Below, one piece after another: positions 24,478 through 33,293 of a stretch of DNA of 64,000 nt. Within the stretch, counting starts at the first letter, position 1. Every line of letters begins with the position of its first letter. The stretch comes from Crocinitomicaceae bacterium (lineage in GTDB: Bacteria > Bacteroidota > Bacteroidia > Flavobacteriales_D > Crocinitomicaceae). Location of the stretch: contig JADJEU010000020.1 of assembly GCA_016709005.1 (NCBI GenBank), forward strand, positions 124,001-188,000, written 5' to 3'. The notes under the pieces were generated by a model. That model was not told where the DNA came from. It saw only the letters and a program-made list of their open reading frames with translations, and did no database searches. A program made the position numbers and the translations under genes.

Positions 24478-25965
24478 ATGGGAATTGAATACATTATGGT
24501 GATCGTCTTTATCATAGGATATGTGATGATTGCAACAGAACACAGCATCCACATCAACAAAGCTGCCAGTGCAATTTTGATTGGTATGATTTGTTGGGGA
24601 ATTTATGCTGTGTGGCCGGCAGAACATTTAAAGGTTGATGAAACCAGATCTGTTCATGAATTAGCGCATGATCAATCACTTCATGAATCTAATCCAAGAT
24701 TGTCAGAATATTTTGTAACCGAGGCGCATGAATATGATAAAGAAGTTGCGCTGGATCCTGCAAAATATGCCGGAAAAGAACAAATTCCTGCATCTGAAAC
24801 TGGGACTTATGTGCAGCACTATGTAGAACATGGTTTGTCGCATCATTTATTTGACATTGCAGGTATTCTTCTATTTTTATTAGGTGCAATGACTATTGTT
24901 GAGTTGATGGATGCGCACTCTGCGTTTGAAGTAATCACCAGCAAGATCAGCTCTGTAAACCGGGTTAAACTCCTTTGGATCGTAAGTATTGTGACTTTCT
25001 TTTTATCAGCAGCACTCGACAACCTTACAACCGCAATCGTAATGATTTCGGTTATTCGTAAACTAATTGATGACAAAGAAACGAAATGGATTTTTGGTGG
25101 CTTTATTATCATAGCAGCAAACGCTGGTGGAGCATGGTCTCCAATTGGTGACGTTACAACTACAATGTTATGGAACAACGGTCAGTTGCCTGATTCAATG
25201 GCCTTAATTACACATGTTTTCTTACCATCTATTGTTTCTTTGGCTGTACCTCTTTTGATGGCTTCCTTATTTATGCGAGGAACAGTAACCCGACCAGCTA
25301 AAATTGAAGCAGGATCGCACGGTCATGCAAGTGCCGTTTCTACTTTTGAACGCAACGTGATTTTTGCACTTGGTTTAGGTGGTTTACTTTTTGTTCCGGT
25401 TTGGAAAACGGTAACACATCTTCCTCCATATACTGGTATGATGTTCAGTTTAGGTATTATTTGGGTAGTAAGTGAATTGATGCACAAAAAGAAAAACGAC
25501 GAAAACAAAAAAGGTCTTTCTGTAATCGCGGTACTTCAAAAAATTGATACTTCCAGTGTGCTGTTCTTCCTCGGTATTTTGATGGCAGTTGCTGCTTTGC
25601 AGGAAGTAGGGCACCTAACTGCTGCTGCAAAATTCCTCGATACAACTTTAAGCGGTAATATGTACACCATCAACGTATCTATTGGTTTACTTTCTGCAAT
25701 TGTAGATAACGTTCCATTGGTTGCGGCTGCGCAAGGTATGTATCCTTTAATGGAAGGAACACATTTTGCAGTGAATGGAGAATTCTGGCAGTTTTTAGCA
25801 TTCTGCGCAGGAACGGGTGGATCTATTTTGATCATTGGTTCTGCTGCAGGTGTTGCTGTAATGGGACTTGAAAAAATTCCATTTGGTTGGTATTTGAAAA
25901 AAGTTAGCGGATATGCTTTGGTTGGTTATTTAGCTGGTGCTGCCGTTTTCTATTTCATGGCATAA
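24478..25965 (+). CDS. nhaD: NhaD-type sodium:proton antiporter
   Basis: This inner-membrane antiporter (495 aa, about 12 helices) exchanges Na+ for H+. The ion-transporter-superfamily motifs are clear: AALDNLTTAIVMISVI in the first half, NAGGAWSPIGDVTTTMLW, and SAIVDNVPLVAAAQGM with GTGGSILIIGSAAGVAVMG in the second half. Between helices 2 and 3 is a hydrophilic, His/Glu-rich loop of about 70 residues (VDETRSVHELAHDQSLHES), longer than in the E. coli-type NhaA and usual for NhaD proteins in marine Bacteroidota. It implies a sodium-rich or alkaline habitat. Confidence 0.93.
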   Translation: MGIEYIMVIVFIIGYVMIATEHSIHINKAASAILIGMICWGIYAVWPAEHLKVDETRSVHELAHDQSLHESNPRLSEYFVTEAHEYDKEVALDPAKYAGKEQIPASETGTYVQHYVEHGLSHHLFDIAGILLFLLGAMTIVELMDAHSAFEVITSKISSVNRVKLLWIVSIVTFFLSAALDNLTTAIVMISVIRKLIDDKETKWIFGGFIIIAANAGGAWSPIGDVTTTMLWNNGQLPDSMALITHVFLPSIVSLAVPLLMASLFMRGTVTRPAKIEAGSHGHASAVSTFERNVIFALGLGGLLFVPVWKTVTHLPPYTGMMFSLGIIWVVSELMHKKKNDENKKGLSVIAVLQKIDTSSVLFFLGILMAVAALQEVGHLTAAAKFLDTTLSGNMYTINVSIGLLSAIVDNVPLVAAAQGMYPLMEGTHFAVNGEFWQFLAFCAGTGGSILIIGSAAGVAVMGLEKIPFGWYLKKVSGYALVGYLAGAAVFYFMA

Positions 25966-26013
25966 TTGTAACAAAGAGAATTATAAAGCGTTAATTAACT
26001 AAAACAAGTCATT

Positions 26014-26721
26014 ATGAGTTTTTTCACGGTATTACTTCAAACAGGTGATCTCACCGGAGCAGACAATCAGCAAGCAGCTGAAGGTGTAACTGAACTCACC
26101 CGAGAAATTCCGGTTTGGGACTTAGTCATGCAAGGAGGATGGACCATGATTCCACTTGGAATTTTGTCTGTCATGACGATCTATATTTTTGTAGAGCGTT
26201 TTCTGATGATTCAAAAAGCCTTGAAAGATGAACGTAATTTCATGGTCAAGGTAAAAGAATATCTTGTTGAAGGAAAAATTGACGCTGCACGTGCGCTTTG
26301 TTCGCAAACTAATAATCCGGCTGCGCGCATGGTAGAAAAAGGAATCTCACGCATTGGAAAACCGATGAAAGACATTGTGAGTTCAATAGAAAACGTAGGT
26401 AAACTAGAAATCTATCAACTTGAAAAACGCATGGGCTTTCTTGCAACCGTTGCAGGTGCTGCTCCAATGATTGGATTCCTTGGAACTACTTTAGGGATGA
26501 TCAAAACCTTTCATGCTTTGAAGTTTGAAAAGACCATTGAACTTGCCAATATTTCAGGCGGTATTATGGAAGCGATGGTTACTACCGTTGCTGGTTTGAT
26601 TATTGGTATTATAGCGTTTATGGCATACAATTTTATGGTGTCAAAAGTGGACAAAGTAATTCACCACATGGAAGGCGCTTCGATTGAATTCCTCGATTTA
26701 TTGAACGAACCGGGTAAATAG
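26014..26721 (+). CDS. exbB: MotA/TolQ/ExbB proton channel family protein
   Basis: This 235-residue inner-membrane protein has three helices: one near residues 42-64 (LGILSVMTIYIFVERFLM), then a pair at about 145-165 and 185-210. The family motif is GAAPMIGFLGTTLGMI followed by VTTVAGLIIGI. With ExbD and a TonB-like protein immediately downstream, it powers outer-membrane transport from the proton gradient. ExbB is preferred over TolQ because the third gene is TonB-like. Confidence 0.9.
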   Translation: MSFFTVLLQTGDLTGADNQQAAEGVTELTREIPVWDLVMQGGWTMIPLGILSVMTIYIFVERFLMIQKALKDERNFMVKVKEYLVEGKIDAARALCSQTNNPAARMVEKGISRIGKPMKDIVSSIENVGKLEIYQLEKRMGFLATVAGAAPMIGFLGTTLGMIKTFHALKFEKTIELANISGGIMEAMVTTVAGLIIGIIAFMAYNFMVSKVDKVIHHMEGASIEFLDLLNEPGK

Positions 26722-26741
26722 TTGTATTAACTCGAGAGATT

Positions 26742-27140
26742 ATGAACTTAGGCAGAAGAAATAAAGTGAAAGTTGAGGCGAGCATGGCATCCATGACCGA
26801 CCTTATTTTCCTGATGCTGATCTTTTTCATCATCATGAGTACCATGAGTCGTCAAACCTTACCGGTTGATTTGCCTTCGAATGAAAGTTCATCGGCATCA
26901 GCTAAAGACGGTGTTGAAATTGGAATTACTGCTGACAACAAATATTTTTTCGACGGAGAGAACCCTGAGAATTATACGTTCGAAGAAGTGGTTCCGATTC
27001 TTGAAGGCAAGATGGCAGAGAGCGGACAAGATGGTTTAAAAATATCAGGTGATAAAACGGCAAATTACGAAGCTATCTTCTCAATTATCGCATTAGCGAA
27101 ACAAAGAAGCTGGAAACCCGTATTATCTTATCAGATGTAA
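26742..27140 (+). CDS. exbD: ExbD/TolR family biopolymer transport protein
   Basis: The single N-terminal helix carries the conserved aspartate in SMTDLIFLMLIFFII; a periplasmic domain of about 90 residues follows, with the terminal ALAKQRSWKPVL. ExbD works with ExbB as the stator. It starts 20 bases after exbB and ends 26 bases before the TonB-like gene. Length (132 aa) is normal. Confidence 0.92.
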   Translation: MNLGRRNKVKVEASMASMTDLIFLMLIFFIIMSTMSRQTLPVDLPSNESSSASAKDGVEIGITADNKYFFDGENPENYTFEEVVPILEGKMAESGQDGLKISGDKTANYEAIFSIIALAKQRSWKPVLSYQM

Positions 27141-27166
27141 TTAACTAAAACAAGGAGGAGGGGATT

Positions 27167-27904
27167 ATGACTATTTTAAAAAGTTTGCGCGCGCTGAAAG
27201 AGGAAGATCACAGAAGAGCATTGTATGCTTCTTTGGTTTTCATTATGCTGATGATTTTGTTTTTTTTACTGGTGAGTTTAGAAGAACCAGATCCACCGTT
27301 GCAAGAGGTTATTGTGCCGATTGACATGGAGAACATCGAAATTCCGGAAGAATTTATGGAAAATCCCGGAGGTGGTGGTTCACAAGGTGGACCTAGTCCG
27401 GTTGATCAACAAGTTGTAAATTCTGCAGAAGAACAACCAACGCAGCAAGAGCATAGTGTAGAAGTCAATGCCGGAAATCAAAATCAAACGGAGAACGGTG
27501 TCAACAATCAGCCGCAACCAGATCAATCTTTAGGTTTTAATGGTAACAATGGCAACAATAATGGTGATGGTGATGGAAACGGTTTTGGTGATGGAGATGG
27601 AACAAATGTAGGTAGCGGAACGGGACCAAACGGCGACGGAAATTCTAATCCAAACCGAAAGATTACAACTGCACCAACGATTGATGGAAATGCTCAGGAA
27701 AGCGGAATTATTGCACTTGATATTTGGGTAGATGAAAACGGAAATGTAATTCAGGTGAAATACAAAGAAGCAAAATCAACCAGTGGAAGTCAATACTTAA
27801 TCACACTTGCAACTCGTGCTGCAAAAACAATGAAGTATGAGAAAAAACCAGGTGCAATTAAAGAATACGTAGGTTACCAAAGATTTGAATTCACAAAAAT
27901 CTAA
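27167..27904 (+). CDS. TonB-family energy transducer
   Basis: An N-terminal cytoplasmic stretch and one membrane helix (ASLVFIMLMILFFLLVSL) are followed by a long low-complexity periplasmic linker (about residues 70-165, rich in Gly, Asn, Gln and Asp, with DGDGNGFGDGDG). A compact C-terminal domain (about 175-245: SGIIALDIWVDENGNVIQVKY ... YVGYQRFEFTKI) resembles the TonB C-terminal fold. It transmits energy from ExbBD to outer-membrane receptors. It is unusual here in having a strong purine-rich Shine-Dalgarno (AAGGAGGAGGGG, 27152-27163) just before the ATG. The stop overlaps folC's start (TAATG). Confidence 0.85.
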   Translation: MTILKSLRALKEEDHRRALYASLVFIMLMILFFLLVSLEEPDPPLQEVIVPIDMENIEIPEEFMENPGGGGSQGGPSPVDQQVVNSAEEQPTQQEHSVEVNAGNQNQTENGVNNQPQPDQSLGFNGNNGNNNGDGDGNGFGDGDGTNVGSGTGPNGDGNSNPNRKITTAPTIDGNAQESGIIALDIWVDENGNVIQVKYKEAKSTSGSQYLITLATRAAKTMKYEKKPGAIKEYVGYQRFEFTKI

Positions 27905-29115
27905 TGACTTATCAGGAAACTGTTGATTGGCTTTTTGCTCAGCTTCCAAACTATCAATTACAAGGAGGATCAGCTTACAAACCTGGTCTTGAAAATATCA
28001 CACAACTTTTAAAACTAACCGGAAATCCTGAAAAGGGTCTCCGGTTTTTTCATGTTGCAGGCACCAATGGAAAAGGATCTGTTTCCAACATGCTTGCAAG
28101 TATATTGCAGGAGCATGGATTCAAAACTGGATTGTTTACGAGTCCGCATTTAACAGATTTCAGAGAACGCATTCGTATTAACGGAGCATTGATTTCAGAA
28201 AATTTTGTTGTTGATTTTGTAGCCAGATATAAAGATCATTGGCAGGAAATTAATCCGTCCTTTTTTGAAATTACGACCGCAATGGCATTCGCTGCATTTA
28301 AACAAAATGAATGCGATATCTGTGTGATTGAAACAGGTTTGGGCGGCAGATTAGATTCAACGAATGTAATTGAACCAGAGATATCCATTATCACTAACAT
28401 TGGTTTAGATCACACCGCTTTTTTGGGAGACACACTTGAAGAAATAGCTTTTGAAAAAGCCGGTATCATCAAAAAGAATACGCCCGTCGTAATTGGTGAA
28501 TGGAATGAAAAAACCTTACCCGTTTTTGAAAAAGCAGCCACCGAAAAAAATGCGGAATTGATTCTTGCAAAAAAAACAACCAGCTATCAAACTGATTTAG
28601 GCGGAACCTTTCAGCAAATAAATATTTCTACCGTTATTACTGCCACTGAAATTCTAAATAAATCAGGTTGGAGTTTCAAACCTGAAAAAGTAAAACTGGG
28701 ATTGATGCAGGTGCAAAAAAACACAGGATTCAAAGGCCGTTTTCAGATTTTGCAACACAACCCTACCGTTTTGATTGACGCTGCCCACAACGAAGCCGGC
28801 GTAAAGGTTTTATTTGCTGAAATCAATAGACTTCAATTTGAAAAACTGCACTTAATTTATGGTGCTGCCAATGACAAAGATTTGCAAACTATTTTCAAAT
28901 TATTTCCACAAAACGCGCATTACTATTTTTCAGAATTTGATTCAAAACGCACCACAAAAGTTGACGAGTTCCAAAAACTTGCGACAGCTTTTGACTTAGA
29001 AGCTGATTTTTTTAATGAGTCCAGAAAGGCGATCGCAGTTGCATACGAAGCTGCTGATGAAAATGATTTGATTGTGATTTTTGGAAGTTTTTATTTGGTG
29101 CAGGAGTTTTTGTGA
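27904..29115 (+). CDS. folC: Bifunctional folylpolyglutamate synthase/dihydrofolate synthase
   Basis: A Mur-ligase-fold ATPase of 403 residues adds glutamate to folates. Motifs: FHVAGTNGKGSVSNMLASIL (P-loop), TSPHLTDFRERIRING (folate-specific), ETGLGGRLDSTN, TNIGLDHTAFLG and DAAHNEAGVK in the C-terminal domain. Its ATG overlaps the stop of the TonB-like gene (TAATG), so it is translationally coupled to the exb operon. There is no functional reason obvious for that. Confidence 0.93.
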   Translation: MTYQETVDWLFAQLPNYQLQGGSAYKPGLENITQLLKLTGNPEKGLRFFHVAGTNGKGSVSNMLASILQEHGFKTGLFTSPHLTDFRERIRINGALISENFVVDFVARYKDHWQEINPSFFEITTAMAFAAFKQNECDICVIETGLGGRLDSTNVIEPEISIITNIGLDHTAFLGDTLEEIAFEKAGIIKKNTPVVIGEWNEKTLPVFEKAATEKNAELILAKKTTSYQTDLGGTFQQINISTVITATEILNKSGWSFKPEKVKLGLMQVQKNTGFKGRFQILQHNPTVLIDAAHNEAGVKVLFAEINRLQFEKLHLIYGAANDKDLQTIFKLFPQNAHYYFSEFDSKRTTKVDEFQKLATAFDLEADFFNESRKAIAVAYEAADENDLIVIFGSFYLVQEFL

Positions 29116-29154
29116 TTCCACATTCTATACTCCTGCATACTCAATTTCGTTTTT

Positions 29155-29233
29155 AATAGGCCTTACTAATCGAGCAGTAGCGCACTCGTCTGGAGACGAG
29201 CGCGAGCAAGAATAGAGCGAATAAAAGCCTATT
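29155..29233. repeat. REP-like palindrome / possible terminator between folC and lipoprotein gene
   Basis: The outer stem AATAGGC/GCCTATT (29155-29161 with 29227-29233) encloses a stronger hairpin, CTCGTCT-GG-AGACGAG (29185-29200), extended by imperfect GC-rich arms. It reaches five bases into the 3' end of the convergent lipoprotein gene and probably insulates the two genes. There is no clear T run. Confidence 0.6.
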
Positions 29234-29657
29234 GAACCGTAATGCTATAGATGTTTTCGCTTTGCAGTTTTCCTCTGTAAATATCTTTTACGGTGATGGT
29301 AGTTTCACCTGTTTTCAAGGCTTTAAAGATATAGCTTCGTGTGCCGGCATCACCACCAGTCATACCTTCTTTGGGTTCTTTGGTATACTTAAACTCGTCT
29401 GATACCAATGTCAAAATTGTTTCATCTTGAATTAAAACCTCGGAAGTGCTGCCCACTGAACCATGCTCCGACATTTCCAGCAATGCAGTTTGATTAATTT
29501 GAAGTAGGTAGTCAAAGGCCATTAATGGATTCAGCGTAATTTGTTTCGTTGACTTTTCAGGTTCAGTTGTTGTTGTATTTGTTTGTGTTTGTCTTGTTTC
29601 AGCACATGCGGAAAGAGTTAGTATCAAACTTAAAGCGATAAAATAGTTCATTCTCAT
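29229..29657 (-). CDS. Lipoprotein with possible chagasin-like (I42) protease-inhibitor domain
   Basis: The N-terminus is a lipoprotein signal (MRMNYFIALSLILTLSAC, lipobox LSAC). A Thr/Gln-rich linker then leads to a beta-sandwich of about 100 residues. The central GGDAGTRSYIFKALKTGET and the later YRG resemble the GxGG-TR...F-x-AL-x-x-G and RPW-like loops of chagasin-family cysteine-protease inhibitors. The NPTTG loop is not evident, so the assignment is tentative. Expected location is the periplasmic or outer membrane surface. It is a single gene, convergent with folC. Confidence 0.6.
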   Translation of the reverse strand: MRMNYFIALSLILTLSACAETRQTQTNTTTTEPEKSTKQITLNPLMAFDYLLQINQTALLEMSEHGSVGSTSEVLIQDETILTLVSDEFKYTKEPKEGMTGGDAGTRSYIFKALKTGETTITVKDIYRGKLQSENIYSITVQ

Positions 29658-29768
29658 TTTTTTTACGAAGATAACGAATCAGAAATTATACAATAACTAA
29701 GCTTTCAATGGAATTTTGATGACACGCGGTGATCAGAATTTTTTTTGAAATTTCTTCTTGTGGATGCG

Positions 29769-30596
29769 TTAATTTTGATTTGGAGATTTTGACGAGTTGT
29801 TTGGTTTTAGCTTAAAGAAATAACTGACGCCAATCAGAATTTGAAGATTTGTTCCAGAAGAACTAATTGAGTTTTGGTAAACCGCATTTTTTTCAGGTTC
29901 AAGCACTGAATAAAAATCAGTTTGATAAGATTGCTCCATGATTTTAACAAAGCCCTTATTAAATTCGACGATACCGTTTATGCTAAATCCATTCTTAAAA
30001 TTATAGGAGATTGCAGGTTTGATTCCGAGCCCGTATGTCCTAAGGTTATTGAAATACACGATATCTGATTTTGGAATAAATTTCCACTCCCAAATAGGTG
30101 CATCATTCGAATCCAATTCATTCAGAATTAATCCCCACACACTTTTAAACTCAGCATCAAACTGTGCAGCAAAAGCGCCGACATAAAGTGCAAATGTCCA
30201 GTTCTTTTTTGTGAGATGCCGGCCGTACCAGATAGAAATTGACTTTGCCCCTCCTCCACCTATTGTGCCAGTTCCGCGACCATTATCCAACTCAGGAAAA
30301 AAGAGAATATTTTTGGATCGGTCAAATGCCGACATGCCATAATTATTTTGCTGCAGCGAGACTGAAATCTGATTCACTTCATCCTTAATTGTAAAATCAA
30401 CGTGCCATTGCGGATTCAAAAAATAAGGATAATGTCTGAACGTACCTTTCGGCGACTCAATACTTTTCTTTTTTGTAAACATGCCACCGGGGCCATACGC
30501 CACCGTTACCCCAAGCTGCGTTTGGCCTCTTAAAACGGGTGAGCAGATACTCGAAAAAAATACAATCAAAAGGATTACTAATTTTCTGGCGTCCAT
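29769..30596 (-). CDS. Probable outer-membrane or periplasmic beta-rich protein, function unknown
   Basis: A Sec signal peptide (about 1-24, ending PVLRGQ) is followed by 250 residues of alternating strands rich in Tyr, Phe, Gly and Asn (for example WTFALYVGAFAAQF, LQILIGVSYFFKLKP). This is the look of a small outer-membrane barrel, although the very C-terminus (KSPNQN) is not a classic barrel ending. I do not recognise the family. It is followed on the same strand by the lipoprotein gene, 111 bases away. Confidence 0.6.
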   Translation of the reverse strand: MDARKLVILLIVFFSSICSPVLRGQTQLGVTVAYGPGGMFTKKKSIESPKGTFRHYPYFLNPQWHVDFTIKDEVNQISVSLQQNNYGMSAFDRSKNILFFPELDNGRGTGTIGGGGAKSISIWYGRHLTKKNWTFALYVGAFAAQFDAEFKSVWGLILNELDSNDAPIWEWKFIPKSDIVYFNNLRTYGLGIKPAISYNFKNGFSINGIVEFNKGFVKIMEQSYQTDFYSVLEPEKNAVYQNSISSSGTNLQILIGVSYFFKLKPNNSSKSPNQN

Positions 30597-30672
30597 ATCT
30601 ACTAAACGAATTTGAAAGCAAATTATTAGCGCAACGTCGTTAAAGAAATATGGTGAGATTCACCTAACCTAT

Positions 30673-30891
30673 CTAAACCTCCGCCTCTGAATCATCAGCA
30701 GATGCCAGTTCTTTTAGAATTTTAGAAACATCCTCTTCAGTTGATGTGAGTTTTGATTTGCAGATTTTAATGAGTTCAGCGGCGCGTTTTACTTTTTTGG
30801 AAAGTACATCGACACTGATTTCACCGTTCTCTATTTCATGAACAATTTCCTGCAACTCATCAAATGCTTTGGTATAATTTATTTCACTCAT
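30673..30891 (-). CDS. xseB: Exodeoxyribonuclease VII small subunit
   Basis: This 72-residue helical protein has the XseB pattern: FDELQEIVHEIENGEISVDVL, then KVKRAAELIKICKSKL. It forms the small subunit around the XseA catalytic core in single-strand DNA degradation. Its start overlaps the end of xseA by eight bases, the usual coupling. Confidence 0.93.
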   Translation of the reverse strand: MSEINYTKAFDELQEIVHEIENGEISVDVLSKKVKRAAELIKICKSKLTSTEEDVSKILKELASADDSEAEV

Positions 30892-32284
30892 TGTTTTTAG
30901 TTTTTTTTACGACTTCACTTTCTATAGTTCCGTCTGAGGTTAATGTTTCAATTTTCATTCCTGCTTTTATTTGATCAACGCTGCGCAATAAATGACCGTT
31001 GACCGAGGTAATGGTATAGCCGCGTTTCACAACATTCATTGGATCTACCAATTGGATAATTTTTTCGGTATTCTTTAACTGATCGTGTTGTTGCTTTAAT
31101 AAACGCGTTGAATCTTTTTGGATATCAAGTAATGTTCGTTCCAGATTTGTTGAGTGCGATTTAAAAAGATCACGACTAGAGCGTGCAAGTTGATGTCTAA
31201 ACTGTGCTAAGTTTTCATGCTCAGAACCTAAACGGTATTTTGTTTCATTCAGGACACCGCGCGTGAGTGTCTTCAGTTCATGCTGCAATTCATTCAGGCG
31301 ATTTTTTGTGAGCGAACGAAACAATTGAGTGGTGTGCTGAAATTGTCTTTTTTCAAATTCAATGATTTGTTTTGCTTCACTGACCACACTCTCTTCAGCG
31401 CGTTGAAGCGGCACGGCAAAATTGTGGAATTTTTGCAAAAAGAAGTCGCCTAATTCAGTTGGTGTAATTGCACTTTGCCAGGCTACCATTTCTGAAACAG
31501 TGAGATTGGTTGAGTGACCAATTCCTGTAAAAACCGGAAGTGGAAAATTACAAATTGTCTTTGCCAGTGAATAATCATTGAACGATGAGAGCCCCACATC
31601 TGCCCCACCGCCGCGAATAATGGCAACGGCGTCAAAATGTTTTTTTACTTTTTTGATTCGGTTCAATTGACTTTTAATTGTTTTGATAGAAGCATCACCT
31701 TGCAAAACCGCCGGAAAAAGCATGTGGAAAAAACGATAGCCAAAAATATTCTGTTCAATGACTTTGATAAAATCCTGATAGCCTTTACTGGTTTCTACCG
31801 ATATAATAGCAATACGTTTTGGCAACAAAGCTATTGGTACTAATTTATTTTTTCCAAAGAGATTTTCTTTTTGAAGCTTGTCAATGGTTTCCTTTTTTTC
31901 ACGCTCCAATTCACCCAATGAAAACGAAGGATCAATATCCCGAATGATTAAGGACAAACCGTATTTTGGTTCGTACGAAATAGTAGCTAGCAGTAAAACT
32001 TTGATTCCATCCTTCAAGGTTTCACTCACTGCATTTTTAAACACTTTGTTGATACGATCAAAATCTGTTTTCCAAATGGTGGCGCGCATTTCACATTCAA
32101 TTTTGCCGTCGTTTTTGTAAACGAGTTCAGGAAAACAATGACCGCTTTTTGCGTAGACGTTGAGCTTATTTATTTCAGCCTTGATCCAATAGCCCGATGT
32201 ATAGCGATCTGCAATTGTTTTGCGGATGCTATTTGCCACTTCAGTAAGTGTGAAGACTTGTTTATTGTCAACAATTTCAGGCAT
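30884..32284 (-). CDS. xseA: Exodeoxyribonuclease VII large subunit
   Basis: The protein has 466 residues. An N-terminal OB-fold (about 10-110, YWIKAEINKLNVY) is followed by the catalytic domain with RIAIISVETSKGYQDFI, IIRGGGADVGLSSFND and GIGHSTNLTVSEMVA, then a long coiled coil (about 300-420) and a short C-terminal beta domain (VDPMNVVKRGYTITSVNGH). It is a nuclease active on single-stranded DNA with XseB. The 611-base region upstream is repeat-rich and holds no obvious gene. Confidence 0.95.
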   Translation of the reverse strand: MPEIVDNKQVFTLTEVANSIRKTIADRYTSGYWIKAEINKLNVYAKSGHCFPELVYKNDGKIECEMRATIWKTDFDRINKVFKNAVSETLKDGIKVLLLATISYEPKYGLSLIIRDIDPSFSLGELEREKKETIDKLQKENLFGKNKLVPIALLPKRIAIISVETSKGYQDFIKVIEQNIFGYRFFHMLFPAVLQGDASIKTIKSQLNRIKKVKKHFDAVAIIRGGGADVGLSSFNDYSLAKTICNFPLPVFTGIGHSTNLTVSEMVAWQSAITPTELGDFFLQKFHNFAVPLQRAEESVVSEAKQIIEFEKRQFQHTTQLFRSLTKNRLNELQHELKTLTRGVLNETKYRLGSEHENLAQFRHQLARSSRDLFKSHSTNLERTLLDIQKDSTRLLKQQHDQLKNTEKIIQLVDPMNVVKRGYTITSVNGHLLRSVDQIKAGMKIETLTSDGTIESEVVKKTKNNE

Positions 32285-32364
32285 GCTTTTTTCAGATGTT
32301 CTAAAATTACGGATTGTGTGCTTAGGAATTTAAAATGTGGATAACTGTTCCCCCGCCTCATCCG

Positions 32365-32399
32365 TCCGTCAGCTGACGGACACCATCTCCTGGAGGAGA
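32365..32399. repeat. Two-hairpin intergenic repeat, copy 1
   Basis: TCCGTCAGCTGACGGA (a perfect 16-bp palindrome) is followed by ACC and TCTCC-TGGA... GGAGA. A variant of the same unit lies at 48499-48554, and the 16-bp palindrome with one change recurs at 36365-36380. Confidence 0.7.
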
Positions 32400-32486
32400 A
32401 GGTAGGATTCTGGTAATTGAGAAGGCCGTTTTATGCTTGGAATTTTGAAATTTTAATTTTGCTTGACTCTGCGCCGGCTGGAGCGG

Positions 32487-32587
32487 TTAGCTTTTTGGAT
32501 GCGCGAGAACGGATTGACAGTTTTGAAGTGCGACCGGAGGAAGCCCCTGAAAAACAGATCAAGCCGCCGAGTGCAACCAAAAACTAA
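32487..32587. other. Foldable GC-rich element, candidate structured RNA or decayed repeat
   Basis: TTAG(C)TTTTTGG(A)TGC at 32487-32502 pairs with GCA(A)CCAAAAACTAA at 32572-32587. This is a 14-bp stem with a bulge and a mismatch, closing a loop of about 70 bases. It lies within the GC-rich segment. I cannot match it to rnpB, ffs, ssrA or 6S RNA. Strand is undetermined. Confidence 0.4.
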
Positions 32588-32856
32588 GAGCGGAAGACGG
32601 ATAACGCAGCCTGAATAAAGAACTTTGCATGAGCACTGAATTTCTACTTAGGGTTTGATTATCAAATTTATAAGATTTTAGTTTTGACGTTGAGCCTGAA
32701 TAACCTCTAATTGTTTGCTAAGTATTTGTTGGACAAGTGAAAAATTAACCCTATATTTCAGAAACAACACATCGGACGAAATTTGTAATTCGTCCTGAAT
32801 TTAACGATGTCTGGCGATAAAACATGAATAATGAAACGTTTTAGCTACATTTGGCG

Positions 32857-32864
32857 TAGATTTG
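32857..32864 (+). promoter_or_regulatory. -7 promoter element of the DUF1987 gene
   Basis: TAGATTTG fits TAnnTTTG and lies 31 bases before the ATG, giving a leader of about 25 nt. The -33 box is weak. Confidence 0.45.
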
Positions 32865-32894
32865 TAATATTAGGACCCAAACCTAAAAGAGGAT

Positions 32895-33281
32895 ATGAGC
32901 GATTTTGTACTTAAAGGCAGCACCAAAACGCCGGAAATTAATTTCAGTCAGGAGTCCGGTTTACTAGAATTATCAGGCAGATCTATTCCTGAGATTTCAT
33001 TTGAATTTTATCAACCAATCATTGCGTGGGTGGATGACTACGGCAAAAATCCAAAAGAAGAAACTGAAGTTCACGCAAAATTTGAATACTTCAATACAAG
33101 CTCATCGAAACAAATTTTGGATATTTTCAAAAAGTTGGAACAACTTCACGCTAACGGCAAATCACGCGTAAAAGTAAAATGGTTTATTGCTGAAGATGAT
33201 GAAGCGATGGAAGAAGCAGGTGAAGAATACCGCATGCTTTTAACAATGCCATTTGAGATTGTACCGGTTGCTATTGATTAA
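32895..33281 (+). CDS. DUF1987 (SiaC-family) regulatory protein
   Basis: This 128-residue protein matches DUF1987/SiaC. It has an N-terminal STKTPEINF and GRSIPEISFEFYQPIIAWVDDY, a strand FEYFNTSSSKQILDIFKKL bearing the TSS phosphoacceptor region, and a final YRMLLTMPFEIVPV. SiaC is a partner-switch protein whose Thr phosphorylation is set by a kinase (SiaB) and a PP2C phosphatase (SiaA), controlling a c-di-GMP cyclase in Pseudomonas. None of those partners is adjacent here, but two SpoIIE-type phosphatases exist in the window (17526, 56512). It stands alone, convergent with the gene at 33294. Confidence 0.87.
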   Translation: MSDFVLKGSTKTPEINFSQESGLLELSGRSIPEISFEFYQPIIAWVDDYGKNPKEETEVHAKFEYFNTSSSKQILDIFKKLEQLHANGKSRVKVKWFIAEDDEAMEEAGEEYRMLLTMPFEIVPVAID

Positions 33282-33293
33282 TAAACCTTCCCT

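Larger units (their letters stand above)
32285..32894. other. 610-base intergenic region with repeats and a GC-rich foldable element
   Basis: No convincing gene is present. From left to right: two tandem hairpins (32365-32399), a GC-rich segment (about 32461-32610, roughly 55% G+C by hand count against about 37% around it), AT-rich spacer, then a promoter-like element for the gene at 32895. A 56-codon frame without ATG (32417-32587) crosses the GC-rich part, but no start or ribosome site supports it. Confidence 0.6.

Noticed and set aside
32417..32587. 56-codon frame across the GC-rich element as a gene
   Set aside because: No ATG or GTG start, no ribosome site, and it coincides with a foldable element; kept only as part of that finding.
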